DNA of 64,000 bases, taken from the NCBI GenBank assembly GCA_963752755.1, contig CAVVZJ010000014.1, positions 62,001 through 126,000 of the forward strand, in the 5' to 3' direction. Origin of the DNA: CAVVZJ01 sp963752755 (GTDB lineage Bacteria > Planctomycetota > Planctomycetia > Isosphaerales > Isosphaeraceae). Below the pieces are notes generated by a model. It saw only the letters and a list, made by a program, of their open reading frames with translations, did no database searches and had not been told where the DNA came from. A program made the translations under genes and the position numbers. This document shows, in pieces, positions 10,697 through 21,542 of this stretch. Each line of letters starts with the position of its first letter. The stretch's first letter is position 1.

Positions 10697-11941
10697 TCAA
10701 GACGCCGGCGCGTCCGCAGGGACGGCGGGCGGGTCCTCCTCGTTGCGAACCCGAATCCAGTGGTCGGTGAAGATCAGGCCGTGACCGGCATCGACGCGGG
10801 GCATGTGGCAATCAACGCAGCCCGACTCCGGCGCCACCGGGCAGGCCGGGCCGTGGCCCTTCGCCCGGGAGGTTTCCGTCATCGGTTCGTGGCACGACAG
10901 GCAAGCGGCGTTGTACGCAGGCCGATCGGCGAGGGTCCGGGTGTGGGGATCGTGGCAGGTCGTGCAGCTCAACCCGCCGTCGCTCCGGGTGTAGCAGGGC
11001 GACTGCATCATGGCCAGCGGCTGGAACCGGGCGAGCAGCGGATTGTCGCGGCGGACCTCCGAGGCCGGAGCCATCTCCGCCAGTCGATGACAGGCCCCGC
11101 ACATCCGGACCTCCTCGGCGGCCGTGGCCCGATCGTTTCCGAAGAGCATTCGAAGTTCGGTCTGTCCCCGACGCGCCGCCTCAACGTGCGATTGCCCCGG
11201 GCCGTGGCAGCGCTCGCAGGTCACGTTGGGGATGAGGGTGGCCACGTCGAGCCGGGCTGGGTCGGCGGCCGAGGTCCGGGTGCTGTGACAGTCGAGGCAC
11301 TTGTGCGTCAGGGCCGGTTCCAGCTCGCGACCGTGAGCGGTTCTGCCGGGCAGGTCGGCCGAGGAAGCCCCCTGACCGGGCGTCACGTCGAGACCGTGGA
11401 GGTGGGCGAAGTAGGTCAGGCGATGCTCCAAGCCGGTCGGTGGGCCGTCGCCTTCCGGGAAGACCGAGAGGAACGTGACCGCGTGGCGGCCCGAGCCGAG
11501 AGCGAAGTCGAGGACATACCGCTCCGAACGACCCTGCTCGACACGCTCGGCGACCAGACGACGACTCTCGACCCGGTAGTGCCAGGTCGAACCGGGCCGG
11601 TCGGGGTCCTGGGCGGTGCGGCCGTTGAGCCAGGCCGCGATCGGATGCTGCGCGGCCGGCCAGAGGGTCTCGGCGTGGCCCGAGTCATGGAAGAACTCGT
11701 GGATCGCCGGATGACACTCCGCGCAGGTCGCCGCGCCGGCGTAACCACCACCCCGACCTGCGGTCGCCGACGTATCGGTCGGCCGGTCCGACTCGATCGC
11801 CCCTCGTTCCCCGGGCGTCAAGGCCCAGCCGAGGATCACCCCAATCAACACCACGCCGATACCGAAGACGGCGAGCGACTCCCAGCGGCTGAGCTTCGGG
11901 TTCTCGGGACGTGGCCCTGGAACCAGATCAGGTTCGGACAA
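10697..11941 (-). CDS. Membrane-anchored heptahaem cytochrome c
   Basis: Seven CXXCH sites are visible: CAECH, CLDCH, CERCH, CGACH, CTTCH, CLSCH and CVDCH. A single N-terminal membrane helix (SLAVFGIGVVLIGVILGW) precedes a periplasmic multihaem domain of the NrfA/doubled-CXXCH kind. I choose TTG 11941 as start because GGAGGAG sits seven bases upstream and the helix then begins near residue 22 (414 residues in all). The longer open frame upstream has no comparable signal. It is a likely electron-transfer partner of the small cytochromes nearby. The terminal substrate cannot be read from sequence. Confidence 0.85.
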   Translation of the reverse strand: MSEPDLVPGPRPENPKLSRWESLAVFGIGVVLIGVILGWALTPGERGAIESDRPTDTSATAGRGGGYAGAATCAECHPAIHEFFHDSGHAETLWPAAQHPIAAWLNGRTAQDPDRPGSTWHYRVESRRLVAERVEQGRSERYVLDFALGSGRHAVTFLSVFPEGDGPPTGLEHRLTYFAHLHGLDVTPGQGASSADLPGRTAHGRELEPALTHKCLDCHSTRTSAADPARLDVATLIPNVTCERCHGPGQSHVEAARRGQTELRMLFGNDRATAAEEVRMCGACHRLAEMAPASEVRRDNPLLARFQPLAMMQSPCYTRSDGGLSCTTCHDPHTRTLADRPAYNAACLSCHEPMTETSRAKGHGPACPVAPESGCVDCHMPRVDAGHGLIFTDHWIRVRNEEDPPAVPADAPAS

Positions 11942-12180
11942 GGGCGGACTCCTCCAACATCCGATCGTCAGCCAATCGACTCTCCGAATTTTGACGGACT
12001 CGGGCCGGTAGGGGAAGGACGCTCGTCGTTGTCGGCTCGCGAATGCCGGGACGACGGGGCGAGGCTGCGTAAGATTGTGGCTCGAGGGGCAAGTCGGTTC
12101 ACCCGCCAACCGGCTCTCCAGTCCCAGATATCCGGGGAACTTCCGATTCTCTCGAAATCTTACCGAGGCAACCAGCACCG

Positions 12181-12947
12181 ATGAGCACACCAGCCGGCCA
12201 GCCGGTCGGAGATTTCGGGTTCCGCTTTCTCGACCAGACCTTTCCCGACGTGGCGGCGAACCTCGCGCTGGACGAGGCCTTGCTGGCGGAGATCGAGGAG
12301 ACCGGGGGGCCGCCGGTCCTGCGGCTCTGGGAAGCGACCGGGTACGCGGTCGTTCTGGGCGCGTCGGGCCGGGTGAGGGAAGACGTGCGGGTGGAGGTCT
12401 GCCAGGCCGACGGCGTGCCCCTGGCCCGACGGTCGAGCGGGGGTGGCACGGTGGTTATCGGGCCGGGAGCGCTGAATCTGACGGTCGTGCTGCCCCGCGA
12501 CGCCGCCCCGGGTCTGGAGGCGGTCGAGACGGCGCAGGCATTCGTCCTGGAGCGAGTAGCCGGGGCGTTGCGGGCGCATGTCCCGGATGTCGCGGTGCGA
12601 GGGTCGGGCGACCTGACGCTCGGCGGCCGGAAGTTCGCCGGCAGCGCTCAGCGTCGGCTGAAACGGCATTTTCTCGTCCACGCCAGCCTCCTCTACGCCT
12701 TCGCCCTGGACCGGATCGAACGCTACCTGGCCGAGCCGAAGCGGCAGCCGGCCTACCGGGAGGGTCGGCCCCACGTCGATTTCCTCACGAACCTGGGGAT
12801 GCCGCGGCAGAAGCTGATCGCGGCCTTGCGGGAAGCCTGGCTGCCTGGGGGGAATCAGAGGCCGAATCGATGGTGGTCTCGGAGGAACGGGTCCGGGACC
12901 TTCTGGCGACCAGGTTCGCCGACCCGGCCTGGATCGAGCGGTTTTGA
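12181..12947 (+). CDS. lplA: Lipoate--protein ligase family protein (frameshift near 12850)
   Basis: Enzymes of this family attach lipoic acid, or transfer octanoate, to E2 subunits. The protein has the BPL/LplA fold signature ARRSSGGGTVVIGPGALN and the lysine motif GGRKFAGSAQRR. After about residue 222 the frame changes within a run of six G near 12846-12851, and the other frame finishes with LLATRFADPAWIERF. The ATG at 12181 follows GAGG. It lies just upstream of 2-oxoglutarate dehydrogenase, whose E2 has a lipoyl domain, so it probably lipoylates that protein (inference). It could instead be an octanoyltransferase of the LipM type. Confidence 0.8.
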
Positions 12948-13174
12948 GGTGGGTCGTCACGGCGGATCGGGCCGGAATTCGGGCATCCCCGGAGGCGGGG
13001 CTCGACGCGACTGTCTATACTGAAGAGGAAAGCCCGCGAAACGGGCTGGGGATGGCGCACGATTTGGAGTATGCTGGGATCATGCGTGCCGCGCCGCTCT
13101 CTGCGCGGCGTCACATCGACGACCAGCCAGCTAGGCTCGGGCCCGGGAAAGGCCGGGCTCCTGGGATCTTTTCC

Positions 13175-15944
13175 ATGAATGGTCCGACGGTCGCGAGTCG
13201 CTGGAACCTCGAACTGATCGAGCAGTACTACCAGCGTTGGCGGCACGACCCCGCCTCGGTCGATCCATCCTGGAAGTTCTTCTTCGAGGGTTACGAGCTG
13301 GCCGCCGAGCGGCGACGGCCGGGCAACCGCCGGCGGCGAGCCCGACCTCCGGGCCGCCCAGGCGCAGTCCGGCGTCACCCGCCTGGTCGATGCCTACCGG
13401 AGCATCGGCCATTACCTGGCCCACCTCGACCCGCTCCACCTCTCGCCCGACCTCGACAGCCACGAGCTGCTCGAACTCTCCGAGTTCGGGCTCTCCGAGG
13501 CCGACCTGGAGAAGGTCTTCTTCACCCGTCTCGACCGATCCCCACCGCGCCACGCTCCGCGAGCTGCTGACGGTCCTCCGCCAGACCTACTGCGGCACGA
13601 TCGGCGTCGAGTACATGCACATCCAGAACCGTCGCGTCCGCGACTGGCTTCAGGAGCGCATGGAGCCGGTCCGCAACCGCCCGCGTCTGGACCGCCAGAA
13701 GCAAGCGCCGGATCATGCTCAAGCTCAACGCCGCGGATCTCTTCGAGACGTTCCTGCACAGCCACTACATCGGCCAGAAGCGGTTCTCGCTCGAAGGCGG
13801 CGAGATGCTCATCCCCCTGCTCGACGCCCTGATCGAGCGCGGGGGCGACGCCTGGAAGGCCCGCGAGATCGTCATCGGCATGCCGCACCGGGGCCGGCTG
13901 AACGTCCTGGCCAACATCCTGAACAAGCCGTACGGCCTGGTCTTCAGCGAGTTCGAGGGCAACCAGCCCAAGACCGTCGGCGGCGACGGCGACGTGAAGT
14001 ACCACCTCGGCTTCTCGTCCGACCACACGACCGTCGGCGGCCACGACCTCCACCTCTCCCTGACGCCCAACCCGAGCCACCTCGAAGCCGTCAACCCGGT
14101 CGTCGAGGGCCGCGTCCGGGCCAAGCAGCGCCGGTTCGGGGACGTCGAACGCAAGCTGGGCATGCCCATCCTGATCCACGGCGACGCCGCGTTCGCCGGC
14201 CAGGGGATGGTCGCCGAGATCCTGAACCTCTCGCAGCTGCCCGGCTACAAGACCGGCGGCACGATCCACATCGTCGTCAACAACCAGATCGGCTTCACCA
14301 CCGCGCCCAGCGAAGGCCGATCGACCCGGTACTGCACCGACGTGGCCAAGATGATCGAGGTGCCGATCTTCCACGTCAACGGCGAGGACCCCGAAGCCGT
14401 GCGTCTATGTCGCCGAGCTGGCGATGGACTTCCGCCAGACGTTCGGCCAGGACGTCGTCATCGACATGGTCTGCTACCGCCGGCACGGCCACAACGAGGG
14501 GGACGAGCCGGCGTTCACGCAGCCCTTGATGTACGCCAAGATCCGCGAGCGGCCGAGCATCGTCGAGCTGTACACCGAACAGCTGATCATGACCGGCGAG
14601 CTGACGACCGACGAGGCCGAGACGATCGAGGAGACGTTCAAGGAACGACTCCAGGCGGTCTACGACGAGGTCCACGACACCGAGGCCGCGCCCGTCCACA
14701 TCCAGCCCGGTTTCCAGGGAACCTGGAAGGGGCTGTCGCCGAACTACTCGTTCGAGCCCGTCGAGACCGGCGTGCCCTTCGAGACGCTCCAGCGGATCGC
14801 CGAGGCGCTCGCGACCGTCCCCGAAGGGTTCGACCGCAACCCCAAGCTCGACCGCATCCTCCAGGCGCGGATCAAGACGATGGAGTCGCGGGGCAGCCTC
14901 GACTGGGGCTTCGGCGAGGCGCTGGCCTTCGGCTCGCTCCTGCTGGAAGGAACGCCCGTCCGCCTGAGCGGCCAGGACAGCCGTCGCGGCACGTTCAGCC
15001 AGCGGCACGCCGTGCTCGTCGATTACCACAACGGCGAGCGCTACATCCCGCTTGAACAACCTCGAGCCCGGACCAGGCCCAGTTCTGCGTCTACGACAGC
15101 CTGCTCTCCGAGGCCGCGGTGCTCGGCTTCGACTACGGCTACTCGCTCGACGAGCCCCACATGCTCATCATGTGGGAGGCCCAGTTCGGCGACTTCGCCA
15201 ACGGCGCCCAGGTCATCATCGACCAGTTCATCGCCTCGGCCGAGAGCAAGTGGGGCCGCTCCAGCGGCCTCGTGATGCTCCTGCCCCACGGCTACGAGGG
15301 CCAGGGGCCCGAGCACTCCAGCGCCCGCCTGGAACGCTTCCTCCAGCTCTGCGCCGAGGACAACATCCAGGTCGTCAATGCCACCACCCCGGCCCAGTAT
15401 TTCCACCTGCTCCGCCGCCAGGTCCGCCGCAACTTCCGCAAGCCGTTGATCGTGATGACCCCCAAGAGCCTGCTCCGGCACCGCGAGGCCGTCTCGCCGG
15501 TCGAGGACTTCGAGCAAGGGCCACTTCCACGAAGTGATCGACGACGCGGGCGTCCATCCCGAGAACGTCCGCCGCGTGATCCTGTGCAGCGGCAAGGTCT
15601 ATTACGATCTGTTGAAGAAGCGCCAGGAGGTCGGCAAGATCGCCGAGGTCGCTCTGGTCCGCCTCGAACAGCTCTACCCCTGGCCGGCCGAGCGGCTCGC
15701 CGCGATCCTGGGCCGCTATCGGTCGCCGGACGGGAGTGGGTCTGGGTCCAGGAGGAGTCGCAGAACATGGGGGCGCTGGACCTTCGTCGCCCCCCGGCTC
15801 CGCGACCTGCTGGGCGAGGACATCCTCTACGTCGGCCGCGACGCCAGCGCCAGCCCGGCCACCGGCTCCCACGCCGTCCACGAGCGCGAGCAGGCCGAGC
15901 TGGTCGAGGCGGCCATCGGCGCCGACGTCCCCCACCTGGTCTGA
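13175..15944 (+). CDS. sucA: 2-oxoglutarate dehydrogenase E1 component, with several frameshifts
   Basis: E1 decarboxylates 2-oxoglutarate with thiamine diphosphate and passes the succinyl group to E2 in the TCA cycle. The start NGPTVASRWNLELIEQYY is the usual E1 N-terminus. Further segments include SIGHYLAHLDPL, IGMPHRGRLNVLANIL, HLSLTPNPSHLEAVNPVVEG, GDAAFAGQGMVAEIL and VNNQIGFTT. The late part has DMVCYRRHGHNEGDEP, SQRHAVL and LPHGYEGQGPEHSSAR. These are split among frames with changes near 13320, 13545, 13710, 14405, 15055, 15520, 15725 and 15770. Where resolvable, each is one extra base. All catalytic regions are present, so the gene is probably functional and the sequence faulty. Confidence 0.93.
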
Positions 15945-16068
15945 CAGACGGTGGGCCGAGCCCACCCGACAAGACGCCTCCCCCGGCAAATACCCCTGAA
16001 CACTTGCAGATGGGAGCGGTCCGACCGCTCCCGTCGCATTCCCGAGGCAGACTCGCGAGAGGCTAGCG

Positions 16069-17372
16069 ATGGCGACCGTACCGATCCAGGTGCCGGGCGT
16101 GGGCGAGTCGATCACCGAGGGCATCCTCGCGAAGTGGCTCAAGCCCGACGGCTCCGCCGTGAAGGCCGGCGAGCCGCTCTTCGAGCTGGAGACCGACAAG
16201 GCCAGCACCGTCATCCCCGCCCCGTCCGACGGCACGCTCAAGATCGGCGTGGCCGAGGGCGAGACGGTCGAGATCGGCGCCACGGTCGGCGCGCTCGACC
16301 CCGACGCCGCGCCTCAGGCCGCCGCGCCGAAGCCAGCCCCGGTCCAGCGGCTCCGCCGAAGCAGGAGCCCGCGCCAGCATCCCAGGCCGCGAAGCCGGAC
16401 CGACCGTCCCCGTCAGAGAACCCGGCCCGAACGGTGGCGGAGCCCCGCCCCTCTCGCCCGCCGTCCGTCGGCTCGCGGCCGAGGCGGGGGTCGACCCGTC
16501 GGACTTGACCGGCACCGGTCGCGGCGGCGTGGTCATCAAGGAGGACGTGCTCCGTCACCTCGAAGCCCCGACCGTGTCCCAGGTCCCCGGCCCGAGCCCG
16601 TCCCCGGCCGTCGCGACCCGGCCCGCCGCCCCGCCACCGTCTCCGCCGGCCCCAGCCCCCGCCGTGGGCGACCGTCGCGTGACCCGCCAGCGGATGAGCG
16701 GCATCCGCCAGAAGATCGCCCAGCGGCTCGTCGAGGCCCAGCAGACCGCCGCGATCCTCACGACCTTCAACGAGGCCGACATGTCCCGGGTCATGGAACT
16801 CCGGGGACAGTACAAGGAGTCGTTCGGCAAGAAGCACGGCGTCAACCTCGGCTTCATGTCCTTCTTCGTGAAGGCGGCCGTCGAGGCGCTCAAGGCGTTC
16901 CCCTCGGTCAACGGCCGGATCGAGGGGAACGAAATCGTCCTGAACCACTACTACGACATCGGCGTCGCCGTCAGCACCGAGCGCGGCCTGATGGTCCCGG
17001 TGATCCGCGACGCCGACACGCTGAGCTTCGCCGGGATCGAGAAGGCGATCGCCGACTACGCCAAGAAGGCCCGCGACAACGCGATCTCCGTCGCCGACCT
17101 CCAGGGCGGCACCTTCACGATCACCAACGGCGGCGTCTTCGGCTCGCTTGCTCTCCACGCCGATCCTCAACCCGCCCCAGAGCGGCATCCTCGGCATGCA
17201 CGCGATCCAGAAGCGCCCCGTCGCCGTCGACGACCAGGTCGTCATCCGGCCGATGATGTACCTGGCCTTCTCCTACGACCACCGCATCATCGACGGCCGC
17301 GAGGCCGTCAGCTTCCTCGTCCGCATCAAGGAATGCATCGAGAACCCCGAGCGGATGATGCTCGAAATCTGA
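16069..17372 (+). CDS. sucB: Dihydrolipoamide succinyltransferase E2, frameshifted
   Basis: E2 transfers the succinyl group from E1 to CoA. The protein has an N-terminal lipoyl domain (VPGVGESITEGILAKW, with lipoyl lysine in ELETDKAST) and a Pro/Ala-rich linker. A peripheral subunit-binding domain (VRRLAAEAGVDPSDLTGTG) and the catalytic domain (RMSGIRQKIAQRLVEAQQ) follow. The active-site histidine is in FSYDHRIIDGREA near the end. Frame changes occur near 16350, 16460 and 17150; the last is CTG written as CTTG. The ATG at 16069 follows GAGAGG. It sits between sucA and lpdA, so the complex is encoded as one cluster. Confidence 0.93.
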
Positions 17373-17424
17373 ACAGGACTCCGCCGCAATTCCCCCACGG
17401 TGGAGCCGACTCAAGGAGCCTTCG

Positions 17425-18834
17425 GTGGAGCAGCGTTACGATCTGGTTGTCATCGGTGCCGGCCCGGGCGGCTACGTGGCCGCGATCCGGGCGGCGCAGC
17501 TCGGGATGAAGGTGGCCTGCGTCGAGAAACGGGCCTCGCTGGGCGGGACCTGCCTGAACGTCGGCTGCATCCCGAGCAAGGCCCTGCTCGATTCGAGCGA
17601 GCTGTTCCACCTGGCGCAGTCGCGATTCGGCCGTCACGGCATCAAGGTCGGCGACGTCCGCCTCGACCTCGGCGCGATGCTGGCCCGCAAGGACGAGGTG
17701 GTCAAGGACCTCACCGACGGCCTCCGCTTCCTCTTCAAGAAGAACAAGATCGACCCGGTCTTCGGCGTCGCCCGGATCGCCTCGCCGAACTCGGTCGTCG
17801 TCCGCAACAACGACGGCGCCGAATCGACCCTCGAAACCCACCACATCCTGATCGCCACCGGCAGCGAGCCGATCGAGCTGCCGTTCCTCAAGTTCGACGG
17901 CCAGGCGATCGTCAGCTCGACCGAGGCGCTGAGCTTCGACCGCGTGCCCGAGCACCTCGTCGTCGTCGGCGGCGGCTACATCGGCCTGGAACTGGGCTCG
18001 GTCTGGCACCGGCTCGGGCTCGAAGGTCACGCGTCGTCGAGTTCCTGCCCCGGATCGTCCCGATGGCCGACCAGGAAATCGGGACGATGCTCCACAAGAT
18101 CCTGGCGAAGCAAGGGCTCGAATTCCACCTCGAAACCCGAGTGACCGGCGCGAAGGTCGAGGGCGGCCGCGCCACCGTGACCGCCGAGTCGAAGGACGGC
18201 AAGGCGATCGCATTCGACGCCGACAAGGTCCTCGTCAGCGTCGGCCGACGGGCGTTCGTCGATGGCCTGGGCCTGGACAGGGTCGGCGTGGACCACGACC
18301 CGAAGACGGGCAAGGTGACGGTCGATCACCACTTCCGCACCAACGTCCCCTCGATCTCCGCCATCGGCGACGTGATCGCCGGGCCGATGCTCGCCCACAA
18401 GGCCGAGGAGGAAGGCGTCGCCTTCGCCGAACTCCTCGCCGGCAAGGCCGGCCACATCAACTACGAGACGATCCCGAGCGTCATCTACACCTGGCCCGAG
18501 ATGGCGAGCGTCGGCATCACCGAGGAGCAGGCGAAGGAGCGGGGGATCGACGTACCGCGTCGGCAAGTACCCCTTCCAGCCCAACGGCCGCGCCAAGGCG
18601 ATGGACGAGCCGGACGGCGTGGTCAAGGTGATCGCCGACGCGAAGACCGACCGCGTGCTCGGCGTCCACATCCTCGGCCCGAGGGCCTCGGACATGATCG
18701 CCGAGGCGGTCGCCGTGATGGAGTTCTCCGGCAGCGCCGAGGACATCGCGCGGATCTGCCACGCCCACCCGAGTCTCTCCGAGGTGCTCAAGGAAGCCGC
18801 CCTGGCCGTCGATCGCCGCGCAATTCACGGCTGA
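17425..18834 (+). CDS. lpdA: Dihydrolipoyl dehydrogenase E3, frameshifted
   Basis: E3 reoxidises the dihydrolipoyl group of E2 using FAD and NAD+. Seen in order are the FAD-binding VVIGAGPGGYVAAIRAAQLG, the redox disulfide GGTCLNVGCIPSKALL, and the NAD-binding VVVGGGYIGLELGSVWHRLG. A second FAD site (ISAIGDVIAGPMLAHKAEEE) and the C-terminal HAHPSLSEVLKEAA follow. Frame changes occur at about 18025 (two extra bases) and 18555 (one extra base). The start is GTG 17425, after AAGGAG. It lies 52 bases behind sucB in the same direction. Confidence 0.94.
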
Positions 18835-18876
18835 TCACCGCTCGAAGGCCCGCCGCCTCGGCGACGTCCACCGCGA

Positions 18877-19296
18877 TCACTTCGTCACCTGCCGAACGTA
18901 CTTGTGGCAGTTGACACAGTTCGTGGTCAGACGGACGTAGCCGATCGTGGCGGCGTCGAGGTTCTTGTCCTTGGCGGCCTTGGTGATCTCGTCGGTGATG
19001 CGCTGAAACTCGGTGGTCATCGGCATATACTGCTCGATATTGGGAATCGTCGGCACCTCCCACTCCGAAGCGTAGCTGAGCTTCTTGAGAGCCCGGGAGC
19101 TTTTCTCAACCTTGGCGAAGTCCTCGACGGTCAAGCCTTCGAGCAGATCCTTGGCGAACTCCAGCTTCTGACGCATGAAGGCCGCCCGACTGCCTTGCGG
19201 GACGTTCTGCTGTCCCCGACCGACGACCGCGATCGCCAGAACCGCGAGACCCAGCAGGAGGGTCGATCCGAACACCTTCGGCATGTTTCGACGCAT
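18877..19296 (-). CDS. Secreted monohaem cytochrome c'-like protein
   Basis: The 139-residue protein carries an N-terminal signal sequence (PKVFGSTLLLGLAVLAIAVV), a mainly helical body, and a single haem site CVNCH about ten residues from the C-terminus. This is the same layout as the cytochrome at 10109-10576. The start ATG 19296 follows GAGGAAGCCCC. It is convergent with lpdA. A periplasmic electron-transfer role is likely; no partner is encoded next to it. Confidence 0.8.
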   Translation of the reverse strand: MRRNMPKVFGSTLLLGLAVLAIAVVGRGQQNVPQGSRAAFMRQKLEFAKDLLEGLTVEDFAKVEKSSRALKKLSYASEWEVPTIPNIEQYMPMTTEFQRITDEITKAAKDKNLDAATIGYVRLTTNCVNCHKYVRQVTK

Positions 19297-19362
19297 GGGG
19301 CTTCCTCGCTTCCTCGGGTGCCGGCCACCGCACGCCCTGCGCAGCGGAGCCTGGAGCAGAAT

Positions 19363-19407
19363 GAGCCCCGGCCGTGCGACGACCGATCGGTCGCACGGCC
19401 GGGGCTC
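19363..19407. terminator. Perfect 18-bp hairpin upstream of the small cytochrome gene
   Basis: GAGCCCCGGCCGTGCGAC (19363-19380) is followed by a 9-base loop and its exact reverse complement (19390-19407). There is no T-tract. It lies 67 bases upstream of the cytochrome start, so it would sit in the 5' leader as an attenuator, or it may be a repeat element. Confidence 0.4.
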
Positions 19408-19779
19408 CCATAGCCGTTCTCGGCCTGCCCGTCGCGAGCAGGGTTGACGACAGAATCTTAGTGGATACCCGGGGACGACGCAAACGGATTCCGCAAGCGA
19501 ACGCGAGCGCCGACGGCCGGTGTTGTCACGCCAGCGATCCCGGGTCCTCCTTCCTCGCCACCGCGGCCAGCCGGGAGACAGATTCGGTCGAGAAAAGGTG
19601 ATAATTCCGGCGCCATTTTTCGATGCTGTTGTCGTGGCCCGGCGCTGAGGGTCCGCGCCCACCGGGTCGTGTCCTCGCGTCGATGACGCGGAAACATCGG
19701 CGAGGACGTCACTGCAAACGTGATCCGCGACCACGTCTGATGACGACCGATCCCGTGACGTACCAGGCGACGCGCCCCG

Positions 19780-19802
19780 CGCCGAACGAACTTCAAAATG
19801 GG
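19780..19802 (+). repeat. Conserved intergenic motif, copy 2
   Basis: Identical over 23 bases to 8518-8540 and in the same orientation, about 300 bases upstream of miaB. It is followed by several GCGTCCC-like words. Confidence 0.6.
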
Positions 19803-20097
19803 CGATTTCCCCACGTTAAACACCACTGTCGCTTGAATTTACGAAATGCTGTTCGGCGGGTCGCCCGGCATCCCCCCGGCGTCCCGGGCGTATCCCGAGG
19901 GCGTCCCCGGAACGTCGCCGTCTCATCCCCCGCAGCGTCGTGGCGAGCATGTGGAATCGCTTTCCAGATGTTTCCGAATGCGGTACAATGCGAAACTGAG
20001 CGAAGACCACGCCCCCTTCTAACGCCACGGACGTTCGCCGACCCGAGCGCCGTCTCCCGCTCGCCCGCCTCGCCGGACCGCCCTCAGGAGTCCGCCC

Positions 20098-21542
20098 ATG
20101 GCCGATCCGCAGGCCCCACCCATCGCGAAGAAGAAGCTCTACATCGAGACCGTCGGCTGCCAGATGAACCTGCTCGACAGCGAGCTGGTCGTCGGGAAGC
20201 TGCGTCACGAGGGCTACGAGCTGACCGACGACATCGACCAGGCCGACGCCATCCTCTACAACACCTGCTCGGTCCGTCAGCACGCCGAGGACAAGATCTA
20301 CAGCGCCCTCGGCCGGATCAAGCGGATCAAGGAGACTCGCCCCGAGGTCTCCATCGGCGTGCTCGGCTGCATGGCTCAGAAGGACCAGAAGCAGATCCTC
20401 CAGCGGGCGCCTCACGTCGACGTCGTCATCGGCCCGGGCCAGCTCGGTCGGGTCCCGGAATTGCTGCCAGAAGTCGAAGGACGAAGGCGCGCCGCAGATG
20501 GCCGTCAGCCTCGCCCGCAACGCCGGCCACCGCGACACCGTCACTGCCAGCTTCGAGGAGTACGACCCGCTCCGCGAGCCCGTCGATGCGGCCGAGCCCG
20601 TTCCAGGCGTTCGTCCGGATCATGATGGGCTGCGACAAGTTCTGCACCTACTGCATCGTCCCCGCCGTCCGCGGGCCCGAGCAGAGCCGCCCGCCCGACG
20701 CGATCGTCGACGAGGCCCGCCAGCTCGCCGACCAGGGCGTCAAGGAGATCACCCTCCTCGGCCAGACGGTCAACAGCTACAGCTTCACCACCCCCGACGG
20801 CCGCACCACCCGGCTCTCCGACCTCCTCGCCCGCCTGCACGAGATCGCCGGCATCGAGCGGATCAAGTTCATCACGAACTTCCCCAACGACATGACCGAC
20901 GACCTGCTCCAGGCCGTCCGCGACCTGCCCCGAGTCTCCCGCTACCTGCACGTCCCGGCCCAGAGCGGCTGCGACGAGGTGCTCAAGCGGATGAAGCGGA
21001 TGTACACCGTCGCCCTCTACGACGAGATGATGCACCGCATCCGCGAGACCATCCCCGGCTGCGCCGTCTCCAGCGACTTCATCGTCGGCTTCTGCGGCGA
21101 GACCGAGGCGTCGTTCGAGAAGTCGATGGCGACTGGTCGAGCGGTCGCGGTTCAAGAACAGCTTCATCTTCAAGTACAGCCCCCGCGCTGGGACGAAGGC
21201 CGACCAGCTTTACGCCGACGACGTGCCCGAGGACGTCAAGCAGCGCCGGAACAACGAACTGCTTGCCTTCCAGACCGCGATCAGCCAGGAGGACAACCGG
21301 GCGTTCGTCGGCCGGACGGTCGAGGTCCTGGTCGAAGGGCCGAGCAAGTCCGGCCGCGAAGCAGGAGAATGACGGACCGCTGGACCCAGCTCACCGGCCG
21401 GACCGCCTGCGACCGGATCGTCGTCTTCGACGGCCACGAGCGGCTGATCGGCCAGTTCGTGCCGGTCACCGTCGGGGACGTCAGCCCGGTCACGCTGTTC
21501 GGAGAGGTGGCGACGACCGAGCACCGAGGGGCGTTGGCGTGA
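20098..21542 (+). CDS. miaB: tRNA-2-methylthio-N6-dimethylallyladenosine synthase, frameshifted
   Basis: MiaB is a radical-SAM enzyme that thiomethylates i6A37 in tRNAs. The N-terminal UPF0004 domain has its three cysteines in VGCQMNLLDSE, NTCSVRQHAEDK and VLGCMAQKD. The radical-SAM cysteines are in MMGCDKFCTYCIVP. Segments ITLLGQTVNSY, LHVPAQSGCDEVLKRMKR and SSDFIVGFCGE and a C-terminal TRAM-like part follow. Frame changes occur near 20475 (CTGCAG written with an extra C), 20595, 21130 and 21350. The ATG at 20098 follows AGGAG. Its stop overlaps the next start (GTGA), indicating coupled translation. Confidence 0.94.

Larger units (their letters stand above)
19297..20097. other. Long gene-free stretch between cytochrome gene and miaB
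   Basis: About 800 bases between divergent genes. It holds the long perfect hairpin at 19363-19407 and the second copy of the 23-base motif at 19780-19802. AT-rich text near 19970-19990 may carry the miaB promoter. No convincing ORF is seen. Confidence 0.45.
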
